A DNA stretch of 64,000 nucleotides from Novosphingobium sp. TH158. GTDB lineage: Bacteria > Pseudomonadota > Alphaproteobacteria > Sphingomonadales > Sphingomonadaceae. The translations under genes and the position numbers were made by a program. Shown here piece by piece: positions 25,715 to 35,201 of this stretch. Each line of letters starts with the position of its first letter. Positions within the stretch are counted from its first letter, which is position 1. Below the pieces are notes generated by a model that was not told the DNA's origin, searched no databases, and saw nothing but the letters and a program-made list of their open reading frames with translations. Location of the stretch: NCBI RefSeq assembly GCF_002855555.1, contig NZ_PKRT01000002.1, positions 124,001 through 188,000 of the forward strand, given 5' to 3'.

Positions 25715-27083
25715 AGTTCTTGGCGAAGGGATTCTTCGGGCTGCGCAGGGTCAGCCGCACCGGCACCGAATCGAACCCCAGGTCGCGGCGGATGCCGTTC
25801 ACCAGATAGCGCTGGTAGGACATCGGCAGCTCGTCCAGCCGCGTGCCGAACAGCACGAAGCCAGGCGGGCGGGTCTTGGCCTGGGTGATGTAGCGCAGCT
25901 TGATCCGCTTGCCGCCGGGAGCCGGGGGCGGGTTCTTTTCCAGCGCATCGTCGAACCAGCGATTGAGCAGCGCGGTTGGCACGCGCTTCGACCATGCCTC
26001 ACGGATTTCGAAGGCGGCGGCGATCAGATCGTCCAGCCCCTTGCCCGTGCGGGCAGACACGGCGAGCAGCGGCAGGCCCTTCACCTGCGCCAACCCTTCG
26101 TCCAGCGCGTTGCGAATGCCGTTGAACAGGCCGGACGCATCCTCAGCCACGTCCCACTTGTTGATCGCGATAATCAGCGCGCGGCCTTCTTCGAGCACCA
26201 GCGAGGCGATCTTCAGGTCCTGGTGTTCCAGCCCCTTGGTGGCATCGAGCAGCAGCACGACAACCTCGGCAAAGTCCACTGCGTGGCGCGCATCGGCAAC
26301 GGCAAGCCTTTCCAGCTTTTCCACCACCCGCGCCTTCTTGCGCATACCGGCCGTGTCGATCAGGCGGACAGGCCGGGTCTCGCCGGTCTTCGGATCGGTC
26401 CATTGCCAGTCAACCGCAATCGAATCGCGGGTAATGCCGGCCTCGGGCCCGGTCAGCAGGCGATCCTCGCGCAGCATGGCGTTGATCAGCGTCGACTTGC
26501 CCGCGTTCGGTCGTCCGACGATGGCAAGCTTGAGCGGGCCGGCGGCGGCCTCTTCATCCTCGTCGTAGTCTTCCTGCGCTTCCTTGCCCTCGACATGCGG
26601 CAGCAGCGCCTGGAACAGGTCGGCCATGCCCTCGCCATGTTCGGCGGAAAGGCCGATGGGTTCACCAAAGCCGAGCGAATAGCTTTCCAGCAGGCCCGGT
26701 TCCGCCGCGCGTCCTTCCGCCTTGTTGCCCACCAGCACGACCGGCACGGTGGACTGGCGCAGCCAGCGGGCGATCTCCTCGTCAAGCGGGGTCAGCCCTG
26801 CTCGCGCATCGAAGACGAACAGGGCAACATCGGCCCCCTGCAGCGAAACCTCGGTCTGTGCGCGCATCCGGCCGGGCAGGCTGTCGGGATCCTCGTCCTC
26901 CCAGCCGGCCGTATCGACCACGGTAAATTCCAGCCCCAGCAGGTTCGCCTCGCCGAAGCGGCGGTCACGCGTGACGCCCGGCTGGTCGTCGACCAGCGCC
27001 AGCCTCTTGCCGACAAGCCGGTTGAACAGCGTCGATTTGCCGACGTTCGGACGCCCGATGATGATGACCTGCGCTTTCGCCAT
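25713..27083 (-). CDS. der: Ribosome biogenesis GTPase Der (EngA)
   Basis: A 456-residue GTPase with two tandem G domains, needed for 50S subunit maturation. The first P-loop is GRPNVGKST (about residues 9-17), with DTAGWED and GNKAE in place of NKxD. The second P-loop is GRPNAGKST (about 185), with [11 protein letters not shown] and NKWD. A C-terminal KH-like domain follows. An acidic linker (EDYDEDEE) joins the G domains. ATG 27083 ([13 protein letters not shown]) is the family start. Confidence 0.96.
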   Translation of the reverse strand: MAKAQVIIIGRPNVGKSTLFNRLVGKRLALVDDQPGVTRDRRFGEANLLGLEFTVVDTAGWEDEDPDSLPGRMRAQTEVSLQGADVALFVFDARAGLTPLDEEIARWLRQSTVPVVLVGNKAEGRAAEPGLLESYSLGFGEPIGLSAEHGEGMADLFQALLPHVEGKEAQEDYDEDEEAAAGPLKLAIVGRPNAGKSTLINAMLREDRLLTGPEAGITRDSIAVDWQWTDPKTGETRPVRLIDTAGMRKKARVVEKLERLAVADARHAVDFAEVVVLLLDATKGLEHQDLKIASLVLEEGRALIIAINKWDVAEDASGLFNGIRNALDEGLAQVKGLPLLAVSARTGKGLDDLIAAAFEIREAWSKRVPTALLNRWFDDALEKNPPPAPGGKRIKLRYITQAKTRPPGFVLFGTRLDELPMSYQRYLVNGIRRDLGFDSVPVRLTLRSPKNPFAKN

Positions 27084-27160
27084 GCCGGCCAAGTGGCCTT
27101 TCCCGAGCAATTAGGCAAGCGCGCTGCCGCTTTTTGCCTGCGGGCCCAACTTGCCTTAAA

Positions 27161-27212
27161 TGTAAACTAAATGTAAACTCGTGTGTAACGGGACGTAAAC
27201 CGGACAGTAACC
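27161..27212. promoter_or_regulatory. Five phased GTAA repeats upstream of the CHAP protein gene
   Basis: GTAA cores begin at 27162, 27173, 27185, 27195 and 27207 (spacings 11, 12, 10, 12), most within TGTAAAC or close variants. Repeats at one helical turn are typical of tandem binding by OmpR/PhoB-family response regulators. The array ends about 53 bases before the CHAP gene start. Confidence 0.5.
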
Positions 27213-27264
27213 ATAAGTAGATATCCGGATCTTAACCGGTCGCTTTCACCATTGCTGCGAGATC

Positions 27265-27951
27265 ATGAAGCGCCCACTTTCCTCCTTGCTGCTGCCAGCC
27301 CTTGCCCTTTGCGGAACCCCCGCAATGGGCCAGTCTGCGGGCACTGAAACGGCGATTGCCGGTGCGGCGGGAATGTCGGCGCTGCAACTGATGATGCTGC
27401 AGTGCGTTCCCTATGCCCGGACCGTTTCGGGCGTCCAGATCTATGGCGATGCCCATACCTGGTGGAACCAGGCCGCCGGCAAGTATGCCCGCGGAGACCG
27501 GCCGAAGATCGGCGCGGTCATGGCCTTCAAGCCTTATGGCCGCATGGAACTGGGCCATGTCGCCGCGGTCAGCCGGATCATCGATTCGCGCACCGTGCTG
27601 CTCCGTCATGCCAACTGGTCGCCGATCAACGGTGCGCGCGGGCAGATCGAGGACGACGTGCGCGCCATCGACGTGTCGGAGAATAACGACTGGTCGAAGG
27701 TCCGCGTCTGGTTTGCCCCCCTGCAGGACATCGGCGGCACGGCCTGGCCAGTGCACGGCTTCATTTACAACGAAAAGCCGGGCAAGAAGGACAAGCTCTC
27801 CAACCGCGAGGACAAGCCCAAGCCTTCGCTGCTGGATGAAGTCACCTCCACGCCGGCGAAGAAGCAGAAGCTGCCTCCGATCGATCCGCGCTATGCCGCA
27901 GATCCCATCGGCGCGATCATCGCCGAAAGCCTGCGCGCCCGCCGCAAGTAA
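27265..27951 (+). CDS. Secreted CHAP domain peptidoglycan hydrolase
   Basis: A 228-residue exported protein with a signal peptide (1-23, AMGQSAG region) and a CHAP-type cysteine peptidase/amidase domain (about 40-150). The nucleophile is Cys47 in LQCVPYAR and the probable catalytic His is His98 in LGHVAAV. CHAP enzymes cut peptide or amide bonds of peptidoglycan. The C-terminal 60 residues are charged and probably unstructured. The upstream GTAA array suggests control by an envelope-stress response regulator. Confidence 0.85.
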   Translation: MKRPLSSLLLPALALCGTPAMGQSAGTETAIAGAAGMSALQLMMLQCVPYARTVSGVQIYGDAHTWWNQAAGKYARGDRPKIGAVMAFKPYGRMELGHVAAVSRIIDSRTVLLRHANWSPINGARGQIEDDVRAIDVSENNDWSKVRVWFAPLQDIGGTAWPVHGFIYNEKPGKKDKLSNREDKPKPSLLDEVTSTPAKKQKLPPIDPRYAADPIGAIIAESLRARRK

Positions 27952-27971
27952 GCGGGCCCGCCTTCCCCGGC

Positions 27972-29390
27972 CTAGCCCCCTATCCGCGCAATCGCTGCTT
28001 CGATGCGCTGGCGCTGGGCGTCGCTCGGCTTGAGCTGCATCGCCTTCTTGTAGAGGTTCAGCGCAGTTGCCTTGTTCGCGGCAACGCCTCGCCCGGATTC
28101 ATAGATGGCTCCCAGATTGGCGCAGCCGTTCGGATTGTTCCCGTCGCAGGCCTTGCGGTACAGTTCCATGGCCTTTGCCCGATCGACGGGGACGCCGTTG
28201 CCGTCATCATACATCATGCCCAGATTGTTGCAGCCCAGCATGTCATCCAGCTCGCAGCCTTGCTTGTAGAAGCTGGCTCCCGACGCCGCATCCACCGCGA
28301 CCCCCTTGCCGGTGACATAGGCTACGCCAAGGTTGGTGCAGCCCCAGCTGTCCTTCAGGCTGCAAGCCTTGCGATAGACTTCGGCAGCCTTGGCATCATC
28401 CCTGGCCATGCCTCTGCCTTGCGAAAACATGATGCCAAGGTTCGTGCAAGCCCTGCCGATGGAACCCTCGCAGGCCTTGCGATATGCAGCGGCGGCGGCG
28501 GGAAGATCGATTGCCTGTCCGCGTCCGAACTCGGCGGAATTGCCCACGGCAACGCAAGCAGCCGCTTGGCCTCCTTCGCAGGCCTGCCGGTAAAGCGCAT
28601 TGGCCTTCGCCACGTCCTTCACCACGCCGGTACCGTTCAGATAATAGTCTGCCAGGTTGCCGCAGCCCAGCATATCCTTGCCATCGCAGCCCCGCTTGTA
28701 CAGGGCCGCGGCCTGGACCTGATCCTTGCTGACACCGATGCCCGTTCCATAGGCCGCACCAAGATTGGTGCAGCTCGCCCCAGAGCCCATGTCACAGCCC
28801 TTGCGATAGATGGCCACGGCCCCGGCCGGGTCCTTCTGAACGGCGATGCCATTCATCAAAGCGATGCCAAGATTGGCACAGGCATGCGCCAGATCACGGT
28901 CGCAGGCCTGCCTGTAGAGCGCGACTGCCCGCGCCCGGTCGGTCGGCACACCCCGGCCGTTGGCATAGGCAAATGCAAGTTCGGCGCATCCCGGCATATG
29001 GCTGCCCGTGCAGGCCTGCTGGAAATAGCCGGCCGCCTTCACGAGGTCGACCGGCGTACCCACGCCCTCGCTGTACATCCTGCCAAGGTTGGAACACCCG
29101 GCCATGGAGCGGCTGTTACAGCCTTTGAGGTAAAGCCCCATGGCAAGGCTCACGTCGCGCGGCGTTCCGCGGCCGTTGTAATAGAGGAAACCCAGGTTGG
29201 TGCAGGCACCGCCATCGCCCAGATCGCAGCCCTTCTGGAAGCCTGCCAGGGCAGTGGCAAAATCGCCGCGATCCAGCGCGGCCTTGGCCGTGTTGAATGT
29301 CGCCGTGATTTCAGCGGGGGATTGTGCCTGCGCGGCACCGCAAAGCGCCAGCCCGGCCATTGCCGCCAGGCACCACCTGATCAACCCCAA
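27972..29390 (-). CDS. Exported cysteine-rich Sel1-repeat protein
   Basis: A 472-residue protein with a signal peptide (1-23, CGAAQA) and a solenoid of about twelve 36-residue Sel1-like repeats. Eleven repeats carry a Cys-x7-Cys pair, for example CDLGDGGAC, CELDDMLGC and CDGNNPNGC, next to an xNLG motif. This matches the design of Helicobacter Hcp proteins, where each pair forms a disulfide across the two helices of one repeat, and fits a periplasmic or secreted location. The start is TTG 29390 with GGGGA seven bases upstream. Likely role: protein-protein interaction; partner unknown. Confidence 0.85.
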   Translation of the reverse strand: MGLIRWCLAAMAGLALCGAAQAQSPAEITATFNTAKAALDRGDFATALAGFQKGCDLGDGGACTNLGFLYYNGRGTPRDVSLAMGLYLKGCNSRSMAGCSNLGRMYSEGVGTPVDLVKAAGYFQQACTGSHMPGCAELAFAYANGRGVPTDRARAVALYRQACDRDLAHACANLGIALMNGIAVQKDPAGAVAIYRKGCDMGSGASCTNLGAAYGTGIGVSKDQVQAAALYKRGCDGKDMLGCGNLADYYLNGTGVVKDVAKANALYRQACEGGQAAACVAVGNSAEFGRGQAIDLPAAAAAYRKACEGSIGRACTNLGIMFSQGRGMARDDAKAAEVYRKACSLKDSWGCTNLGVAYVTGKGVAVDAASGASFYKQGCELDDMLGCNNLGMMYDDGNGVPVDRAKAMELYRKACDGNNPNGCANLGAIYESGRGVAANKATALNLYKKAMQLKPSDAQRQRIEAAIARIGG

Positions 29391-29481
29391 TTGCCATTCC
29401 CCACTGAAGCATACGTGTCCGCCCTCAGGCTAACATCATGTCACAACGCGGGGAATGTACAAATGTGGTTAGAAAACAGCG

Positions 29482-29784
29482 TCAGGCCTTGGCGACAGGC
29501 GCGTTCTCGCCAAGATCCTCGTACCACGCCTCGACCGGACCGTTGAGCTTGATCGTCAGCGGCTGGCCCTTGCGGTCCATCGTCTTGCCTGCCTGCACGC
29601 GCACCCAGCCTTCGGAAATGCAATATTCTTCGACATTCGTGCGCACCACGCCCTTGAAGCGGATGCCGACACCGCGCTGCAACTTTTCTGCATCGAAGTG
29701 CGGGCTGCGCGGATTGATCGCAAGGCGATCGGGCGGAACGTCGCCAGCACCGGCGGCAGGGGCGGAATTCTGTTCTTCGGTCAT
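29482..29784 (-). CDS. DUF3297 family protein
   Basis: A 100-residue cytoplasmic protein of the DUF3297 family, recognisable from PPDRLAINPRSPHFD and FKGVVRTNVEEYCISEGWVRV. No function is known for the family. ATG 29784 (MTEEQNS) is preferred over an upstream in-frame start at 29820. The gene stands alone between the Sel1 protein and the tRNA. Confidence 0.8.
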   Translation of the reverse strand: MTEEQNSAPAAGAGDVPPDRLAINPRSPHFDAEKLQRGVGIRFKGVVRTNVEEYCISEGWVRVQAGKTMDRKGQPLTIKLNGPVEAWYEDLGENAPVAKA

Positions 29785-29861
29785 AAACCGCGCCTCTAGT
29801 GCGATAAGCCCGCTTGTCAATTCGCGCGGGGCGCTCTAAGGGCGCGCTTCTTCATGGAAGT

Positions 29862-29936
29862 GGGCGCGTAGCTCAGCGGTAGAGCACACCCTTCACACGG
29901 GTGGGGTCACAGGTTCAATCCCTGTCGCGCCCACCA
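29862..29936 (+). tRNA. tRNA-Val (anticodon CAC)
   Basis: A 75-base cloverleaf. The acceptor stem GGGCGCG (29862-29868) pairs with CGCGCCC (29926-29932), the D arm is GCTCAGCGGTAGAGC, the anticodon loop TTCACAC has anticodon CAC, and the T arm is CAGGTTCAATCCCTG. The terminal CCA (29934-29936) is genome-encoded. It decodes GUG codons. Confidence 0.97.
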
Positions 29937-29956
29937 CTTCCTTCCCCTTCCTGCTT

Positions 29957-29970
29957 TTGATTCGCATCAA
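29957..29970. promoter_or_regulatory. Perfect FNR box before the DUF2892 gene
   Basis: TTGAT-TCGC-ATCAA matches the FNR/FixK consensus TTGAT-N4-ATCAA at all ten positions. It ends 58 bases before ATG 30028, a usual distance for an activator site centred near -41. It lies 21 bases after the tRNA-Val gene. Confidence 0.75.
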
Positions 29971-30027
29971 TGCACGGGATTACCCCTAGGCCGATGGTCG
30001 CAGGCGTTCTGGAAGGAGAACCCAGCC

Positions 30028-30234
30028 ATGTTCAAGACCAATGTTGGCGGCATTGACCGCGTTCTGCGTATCGTGATCGGTGTGGTGCTGATCGCCCTCG
30101 TCTTCATCGGAGACAAGGTTGGCGCCCCCATCGGCAATTGGGGCTGGCTCGGCCTGATACCGCTGGCAACCGGGTTCCTCAGCACCTGCCCGCTCTATTC
30201 GATCATCGGCATGAACACCTGCCCGCGCCGCTGA
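30028..30234 (+). CDS. DUF2892 (YgaP-type transmembrane) protein
   Basis: A 68-residue membrane protein with the DUF2892 signature: NVGGIDRVLRIVIG at the start, two hydrophobic segments, and the terminal CPLYSIIGMNTC. In YgaP of E. coli the same domain anchors a rhodanese; here it stands alone. GGAAGGAG lies 9 bases before ATG 30028. The perfect FNR box upstream suggests induction at low oxygen. Confidence 0.9.
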   Translation: MFKTNVGGIDRVLRIVIGVVLIALVFIGDKVGAPIGNWGWLGLIPLATGFLSTCPLYSIIGMNTCPRR

Positions 30235-30287
30235 GGCCGGGAAGCCGTGCTTGCGCTGCGGTGCCGCTGGCGGCATAGCGCAGCGCC

Positions 30288-31565
30288 ATGCACGATATCC
30301 GACTGATCCGCGAAAACCCCGAAGCTTTCGATGCCGGGCTTGCCCGTCGCGGCGTCGAGCCTCAGGCCAGTGCCATCCTTGCGCTCGATACTGCGCGCCG
30401 CGCAGTCGCGACGAAGATGCAGGAAGCGCAGAACCGCCGCAACGAGGCTTCGAAGGCCATTGGCGCGGCCATGGCCAAGGGTGACAAGGACACCGCCGAG
30501 GCCCTGAAGGCCGAGGTTGCCGAGCTGAAAAATACCCTGCCCGCATGGGAGCAGGAAGATCGCGAGCTGTCCGCCGCCCTGCAGGACGCCCTCGCCCGCC
30601 ATCCCAACATCCCCGTCGCCGAGGTGCCGGATGGCGAGGACGAGACCCAGAACGTCGAGGTCAGCCGCTGGGGCACTCCGCGCAGCTTTGCCTTCACCCC
30701 GCAGGAACACGCCGATCTTGGCCCGGCGCTGGGGCTCGATTTCGAAACCGGGGCCCTGCTTTCGGGTGCCCGTTTCACCTTCCTCAAGGGCCAGATGGCC
30801 CGCCTGCAGCGCGCGCTCGGCCAGTTCATGCTCGACCACCAGACGCAGGTGAACGGCTATACCGAATGTGCCACGCCACTGCTGGTGCGCGACGAGGCCG
30901 CATTTGGCACTGGCCAGCTGCCCAAGTTCTCCGAAGACCTGTTCCGCACGACGGACGGGCGTTGGCTGATCCCCACGGCCGAGGTCAGCCTGACCAATTC
31001 GGTGCGCGAACAGATCCTGCCCGATGGCGCCCTTCCCCTGCGCATGACGGCGCTGACCCCGTGCTTCCGTTCCGAGGCCGGTGCCGCCGGCAAGGACACG
31101 CGCGGTTACATCCGCCAGCATCAGTTCGAGAAGGTCGAGCTGGTCACGATCTGCCGCCCCGAAGATAGCGAGGCCGAGCACGAAAAGATGACGGCGGCGG
31201 CCGAATCGATCCTGCAGGCGCTGGAACTGCCCTATCGCAAGGTGCTGCTGTGCTCGGGCGACATGGGTTTCACTGCCCGCAAGACCTTCGACCTTGAAGT
31301 CTGGCTGCCGGGCCAGGGCGCGTACCGCGAGATCAGCTCCATCTCCAACTGCGGCGATTTCCAGGCGCGGCGCATGGATGCCCGTTACCGGCCGGCCGGT
31401 GAGAAGGCCAAGCCCGAATTCGTCCATACGCTTAACGGATCGGGCCTCGCCGTCGGGCGCACGCTGGTGGCGGTGCTGGAAAACTACCAGCAGGAAGATG
31501 GCTCGGTGGATGTCCCCGCCGCGCTGCAACCCTACATGGGCGGCGTGACGCGGCTGGTGCCGTGA
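30288..31565 (+). CDS. serS: Serine--tRNA ligase
   Basis: A 425-residue class II synthetase that charges tRNA-Ser and tRNA-Sec. The N-terminal 100 residues form the long antiparallel coiled-coil that reads the variable arm of the tRNA. The catalytic core has motif 2 ([15 protein letters not shown]) and motif 3 ([12 protein letters not shown]), plus PTAEVSLTN. The length is standard. Its stop overlaps the surE start (TGATG), opening a serS-surE-nlpD operon. Confidence 0.97.
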   Translation: MHDIRLIRENPEAFDAGLARRGVEPQASAILALDTARRAVATKMQEAQNRRNEASKAIGAAMAKGDKDTAEALKAEVAELKNTLPAWEQEDRELSAALQDALARHPNIPVAEVPDGEDETQNVEVSRWGTPRSFAFTPQEHADLGPALGLDFETGALLSGARFTFLKGQMARLQRALGQFMLDHQTQVNGYTECATPLLVRDEAAFGTGQLPKFSEDLFRTTDGRWLIPTAEVSLTNSVREQILPDGALPLRMTALTPCFRSEAGAAGKDTRGYIRQHQFEKVELVTICRPEDSEAEHEKMTAAAESILQALELPYRKVLLCSGDMGFTARKTFDLEVWLPGQGAYREISSISNCGDFQARRMDARYRPAGEKAKPEFVHTLNGSGLAVGRTLVAVLENYQQEDGSVDVPAALQPYMGGVTRLVP

Positions 31566-32326
31566 TGCGCATCCTGCTGACCAACGACGATGGCATCAAC
31601 GCCCCCGGCCTCAACGTGCTGGAACGGATTGCGCGCCAGCTTTCCGACGACGTGTGGATCTGCGCCCCCTCGGAAGAGCAGTCCGGCGCAGGGCACAGCC
31701 TGACGCTCAACCGCCCGATCCGCCTGCACAAGCACGCCGAGCGGCGCTTTTCGGTAACCGGAACGCCAACCGATGCCGTCACCATGGCGCTCAAGAAGGT
31801 GCTGCCCGGCCCGCCCGACCTGCTGCTTTCCGGCGTCAACCGCGGGGCCAACCTTGGCGATGACGTGACCTATTCGGGCACCGTATCCGCGGCCATCGAA
31901 GGCGCGCTGGCGGGCATCCGCTCGGTCGCGCTCAGCCAGGTCTACGTGAAGGAGGGCATGGCCGATGCCGTTCCATTCCACGCGGCCGAGGCCTGGGGAT
32001 GCAAACTGTTGAAATCCCTTATTGACGTGCCTTTCGCCCCGCGTACCTTGGTTAACGTCAACTTCCCGCCACTTGCGGCGGATGACGTGAAAGGCATTCG
32101 CGTGGTGCGACAGGGGTTCCACGATTATGCCCGCGGTTCGGTGGTCGAAGGCACGGACCCGCGCGGCTATCGCTATTACTGGTTCGGCCTGCACGGGATC
32201 GAGCACACCAGCGGGCATGACAGCGACCTTGAGGCGATCGCCGACGGCTATGTCGCCGTGACGCCGCTGCAGCTTGACCTGACGCACGAAGCCTCGCTCG
32301 CCCTGCTGCGGGAACGCCTTGCATGA
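31565..32326 (+). CDS. surE: 5'/3'-nucleotidase SurE
   Basis: A 253-residue metal-dependent nucleoside-monophosphate phosphatase implicated in stationary-phase survival. The N-terminal RILLTNDDG carries the metal-binding Asp pair; APSEEQSGAGHS and SGVNRGANLGDDVTYSGTV complete the active site. ATG 31565 shares TGATG with the serS stop; a GTG three bases earlier is the alternative. It overlaps the next gene by four bases. The surE-nlpD order is also seen in E. coli. Confidence 0.96.
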   Translation: MRILLTNDDGINAPGLNVLERIARQLSDDVWICAPSEEQSGAGHSLTLNRPIRLHKHAERRFSVTGTPTDAVTMALKKVLPGPPDLLLSGVNRGANLGDDVTYSGTVSAAIEGALAGIRSVALSQVYVKEGMADAVPFHAAEAWGCKLLKSLIDVPFAPRTLVNVNFPPLAADDVKGIRVVRQGFHDYARGSVVEGTDPRGYRYYWFGLHGIEHTSGHDSDLEAIADGYVAVTPLQLDLTHEASLALLRERLA

Positions 32327-33174
32327 GGCGGCTGGCGCCGCTTGCGCTGCTGCTGGCAATTCCCGCAGGGCTGGTACAGGCGCAGGAAAGCGATCCAGCG
32401 ACCGAGACGGTCCATGTCGTCAAGCCGGGTGAGACCTTGGGCGGGGTCGCCCAGCGCGCCGTGGTGCCACGCATCCTCATCATCGAGGCAAACGGGCTCA
32501 AAGCCCCCTATGCGCTGAAGGCCGGTCAGAAACTCGTCATTCCGCGCCGCCGCAGCCACACGGTGAAGGCGGGCGAGACCGGCTTCGAAATCGCCCTGCA
32601 ATATGGCGTGCCTTGGGAAGCCATCGCCACGGCCAACGGCCTCGATTCGAAAAAGCCGGTCGTTACGGGGGCCAAGCTGGCAATTCCCACGATGGCAAAG
32701 GTCGATGCCCCGCCCGCTGGCCCGGCAGTGCCTGCAAGCAAAGGACTGGCGCCGACCAAGGCCCCACGCCCCACGCTGGCAACCGCGCCCAACCGGCCGG
32801 CATTTGCCTGGCCTGCATCGGGCAAGCTGCTGCGCGGATTCGTGCCGACTTCGCGCCGGAACGCCCATCCGGGCCTGGATATCGGCGGTGAACTCGGCTC
32901 CCCGGTCCGCGCGGTGGCCGCCGGTCGGGTCATCTTTGCCGGTCTCGAACCGCGCAAGCTGGGCAACCTTGTAGTGATCGACCACGGCAACGGCTGGCAC
33001 AGCGCCTATGCCAAGTTGCAGAAGGTGACGGTGAAAAAAGGAGACCGGGCCAAGGCGGGCGAACGTGTCGGCCTGCTTGGCAACACTGGCGAAACCCCGC
33101 GCACCGAACTGCATTTCGAAGTGCGGCGCTATAACCTGCCGGTCGATCCCGAACTCCTGCTGCCGGAGCGCTAG
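32323..33174 (+). CDS. NlpD-like LysM/LytM protein, probably a non-catalytic amidase activator
   Basis: A 283-residue exported protein: signal peptide (1-20), two LysM domains (about 29-73 and 79-122) that bind peptidoglycan, a Pro/Ala linker and a LytM/M23 domain (about 165-275). The zinc triad appears kept as His182, Asp186 and His264, but the two positions that hold catalytic His in active M23 enzymes appear to be Lys231 (AYAKL) and Glu262 (TELHFEV). It therefore probably activates a cell-wall amidase, as NlpD and EnvC do, instead of cutting itself. The surE neighbour supports an nlpD identity. The lipobox of E. coli NlpD is missing. Confidence 0.85.
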   Translation: MRRLAPLALLLAIPAGLVQAQESDPATETVHVVKPGETLGGVAQRAVVPRILIIEANGLKAPYALKAGQKLVIPRRRSHTVKAGETGFEIALQYGVPWEAIATANGLDSKKPVVTGAKLAIPTMAKVDAPPAGPAVPASKGLAPTKAPRPTLATAPNRPAFAWPASGKLLRGFVPTSRRNAHPGLDIGGELGSPVRAVAAGRVIFAGLEPRKLGNLVVIDHGNGWHSAYAKLQKVTVKKGDRAKAGERVGLLGNTGETPRTELHFEVRRYNLPVDPELLLPER

Positions 33175-33587
33175 GCGAGCAGCCAGAATACGGTGCCACT
33201 GGCAATATAGACCGCCAGCCAGAAACCGGCATCGACCAGCGCTTCGCGCAGGGGCATGCGGTGACGGGCATAGGAAATGAAGATCGCCGGCCCCACGAAG
33301 GCCAGGGCCACCCCGCCGGACTGCATCCAGTAAAGCCAGGGCTTCACCGCCAGCGTGTCCGAACCGATCCGGGCAAAGGCATGGGCGAGCATCAGCGCGG
33401 AAATCGCCTGCAGGACGATCGCCCCCAGCATCCCGCCGACCGGGCTTTTGTGGGCAGGCCCCTGTTCATCGCCCGTCACCCGGCCGAACAGCGCGGCACC
33501 GCCGAACAGCGGGCCATACCATACCAGCCCGATAGCCACGGCGAGGTTGGCGGAAAGCACTACCGCCAGCCAGTTAATCGTTCCCAT
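33171..33587 (-). CDS. DUF1761 family membrane protein
   Basis: A 138-residue protein with four hydrophobic segments and the N-terminal [22 protein letters not shown] typical of DUF1761. No function is known. ATG 33587 has a GGAGCGGGG element before it. Its TAG stop shares CTAG with the stop of the convergent nlpD-like gene. It is divergent from rimO with a 70-base gap. Confidence 0.8.
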   Translation of the reverse strand: MGTINWLAVVLSANLAVAIGLVWYGPLFGGAALFGRVTGDEQGPAHKSPVGGMLGAIVLQAISALMLAHAFARIGSDTLAVKPWLYWMQSGGVALAFVGPAIFISYARHRMPLREALVDAGFWLAVYIASGTVFWLLA

Positions 33588-33657
33588 TGCCCCGCTCCCG
33601 TTCCTGCAATGCGGCAATGGTAGCCTATTGAGCCGCGAAGGTGTAGGGGCCGCGCCC

Positions 33658-35043
33658 ATGGCCTCGAACTCCACCACCAAGATTCCCGATCAGAAACGCG
33701 TCGGCATGGTCAGCCTCGGCTGTCCCAAGGCGCTCGTCGATTCCGAGCGCATCCTCACCAAGCTGCGCGCCGACGGCTATGCCATGAGCCCCGATTATGC
33801 CGGGGCGGACGTGGTGCTGGTCAACACCTGCGGCTTCCTTGATTCCGCCAAGGAAGAAAGCCTTGCCGCAATTGGCGAGGCGATTGCCGAGAACGGCCGC
33901 GTCATCGTGACCGGCTGCATGGGGAACGAGGCAGAAGCGATCAGGGCCAAGTTTCCGCAGGTCCTCGCCGTAACCGGCGCACACCAGTACGAAGCCGTGG
34001 TGGAGGCCGTGCACGAGGCTGCACCCCCCGCGCAGGGGCCGTTCATCGACCTCGTGCCGCAAGGCGACGTCAAGCTGACCCCGCGCCATTACAGCTATCT
34101 CAAGATCTCCGAAGGCTGCAATCACGCCTGTTCGTTCTGCATCATCCCCTCGCTGCGCGGCAAGCTGGCCAGCCGCCGGATCGACGCCGTGCTGCGCGAG
34201 GCGGAAAAGCTGGTGGCAGGCGGCACGCGCGAACTGCTGGTGATCAGCCAGGATACCTCTGCCTATGGCGTCGATGTGCGCCATGAGGAGCGCGAGTGGA
34301 AAGGCCGGCCGGTCCGCACGCACATGACCGACCTTGCCCGCGAGCTTGGCGCCCTGCGCTGCGCCGATGGCACGCCGCCGTGGGTGCGGCTGCACTACGT
34401 CTATCCCTATCCGCACGTCGATGCGGTGATCCCGCTGATGGCCGAGGGCCTGATCACCCCCTACCTCGACATTCCCTTCCAGCACGCCAGCCCCAAGGTG
34501 CTGAAGGCCATGAAGCGCCCGGCTAACGAGGCGAAAGTGCTGGAACGGATCGCCCAGTGGCGCGCGATCTGCCCGGATATCGCCATCCGTTCGTCCTTCG
34601 TCGTCGGCTTCCCCGGCGAAACGGAAGAGGATTTCCAGTACCTGCTGGACTGGCTGGAACAGGCCCAGCTTGATCGCGTCGGCGCCTTCCGCTTCGAACC
34701 GGTCGAAGGTGCCTCGGCCAATGACCTGCCCGATCCGGTGCCCGAAGCGGTGAAGGAAGAGCGCTATGCCCGGATCATGGAAGTGACCGAGCGCATTTCG
34801 GCAGCAAAGCTGGCCGCAAAGGTCGGGCGCACGATCCCGGTCATCATCGACGAAGTGGGTGAACCCGACGAAGACGGCGATGTCGGCGCGACCGGCCGGT
34901 CACAGGCTGATGCCCCGGAAATCGACGGCGCGGTCTACCTGCGCAACGTGCCCGAAGGCCTCGAAGCCGGAGATGTCGTCCAGGTACTGATCGAGGACGC
35001 CGATGCGCACGACCTGTTCGGAGCTATTGCCGGAGCCGCGTGA
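33658..35043 (+). CDS. rimO: Ribosomal protein S12 methylthiotransferase RimO
   Basis: A 461-residue radical-SAM enzyme that adds a methylthio group to the conserved Asp of ribosomal protein S12. The N-terminal UPF0004 domain has three cluster Cys in [24 protein letters not shown] and TGCMGNEAE. The radical-SAM motif is [10 protein letters not shown]-terminal TRAM domain follows (about 390-455, [11 protein letters not shown]). ATG 33658 gives the family-length product; the longer upstream frame is antisense to the DUF1761 gene. Confidence 0.95.
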   Translation: MASNSTTKIPDQKRVGMVSLGCPKALVDSERILTKLRADGYAMSPDYAGADVVLVNTCGFLDSAKEESLAAIGEAIAENGRVIVTGCMGNEAEAIRAKFPQVLAVTGAHQYEAVVEAVHEAAPPAQGPFIDLVPQGDVKLTPRHYSYLKISEGCNHACSFCIIPSLRGKLASRRIDAVLREAEKLVAGGTRELLVISQDTSAYGVDVRHEEREWKGRPVRTHMTDLARELGALRCADGTPPWVRLHYVYPYPHVDAVIPLMAEGLITPYLDIPFQHASPKVLKAMKRPANEAKVLERIAQWRAICPDIAIRSSFVVGFPGETEEDFQYLLDWLEQAQLDRVGAFRFEPVEGASANDLPDPVPEAVKEERYARIMEVTERISAAKLAAKVGRTIPVIIDEVGEPDEDGDVGATGRSQADAPEIDGAVYLRNVPEGLEAGDVVQVLIEDADAHDLFGAIAGAA

Positions 35044-35201
35044 CCGCCGTTTCGCCCGCCAGCCGTTGCAGCGTGCGGGGATTTTTCCTTATCCAGTTGC
35101 AAAATGCGCAATCGCTTATGCCGCTTTCGCACTTGCAGCATTGCGATTCGCAACTCATATGGAGCGTGCCTTTCAGGCATCCTCTCCCAAAGACTTTCAA
35201 A

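Noticed and set aside
28260..29546. Plus-strand frame across the Sel1 repeats
   Set aside because: Its repetitiveness only mirrors the periodic Sel1 gene on the minus strand.
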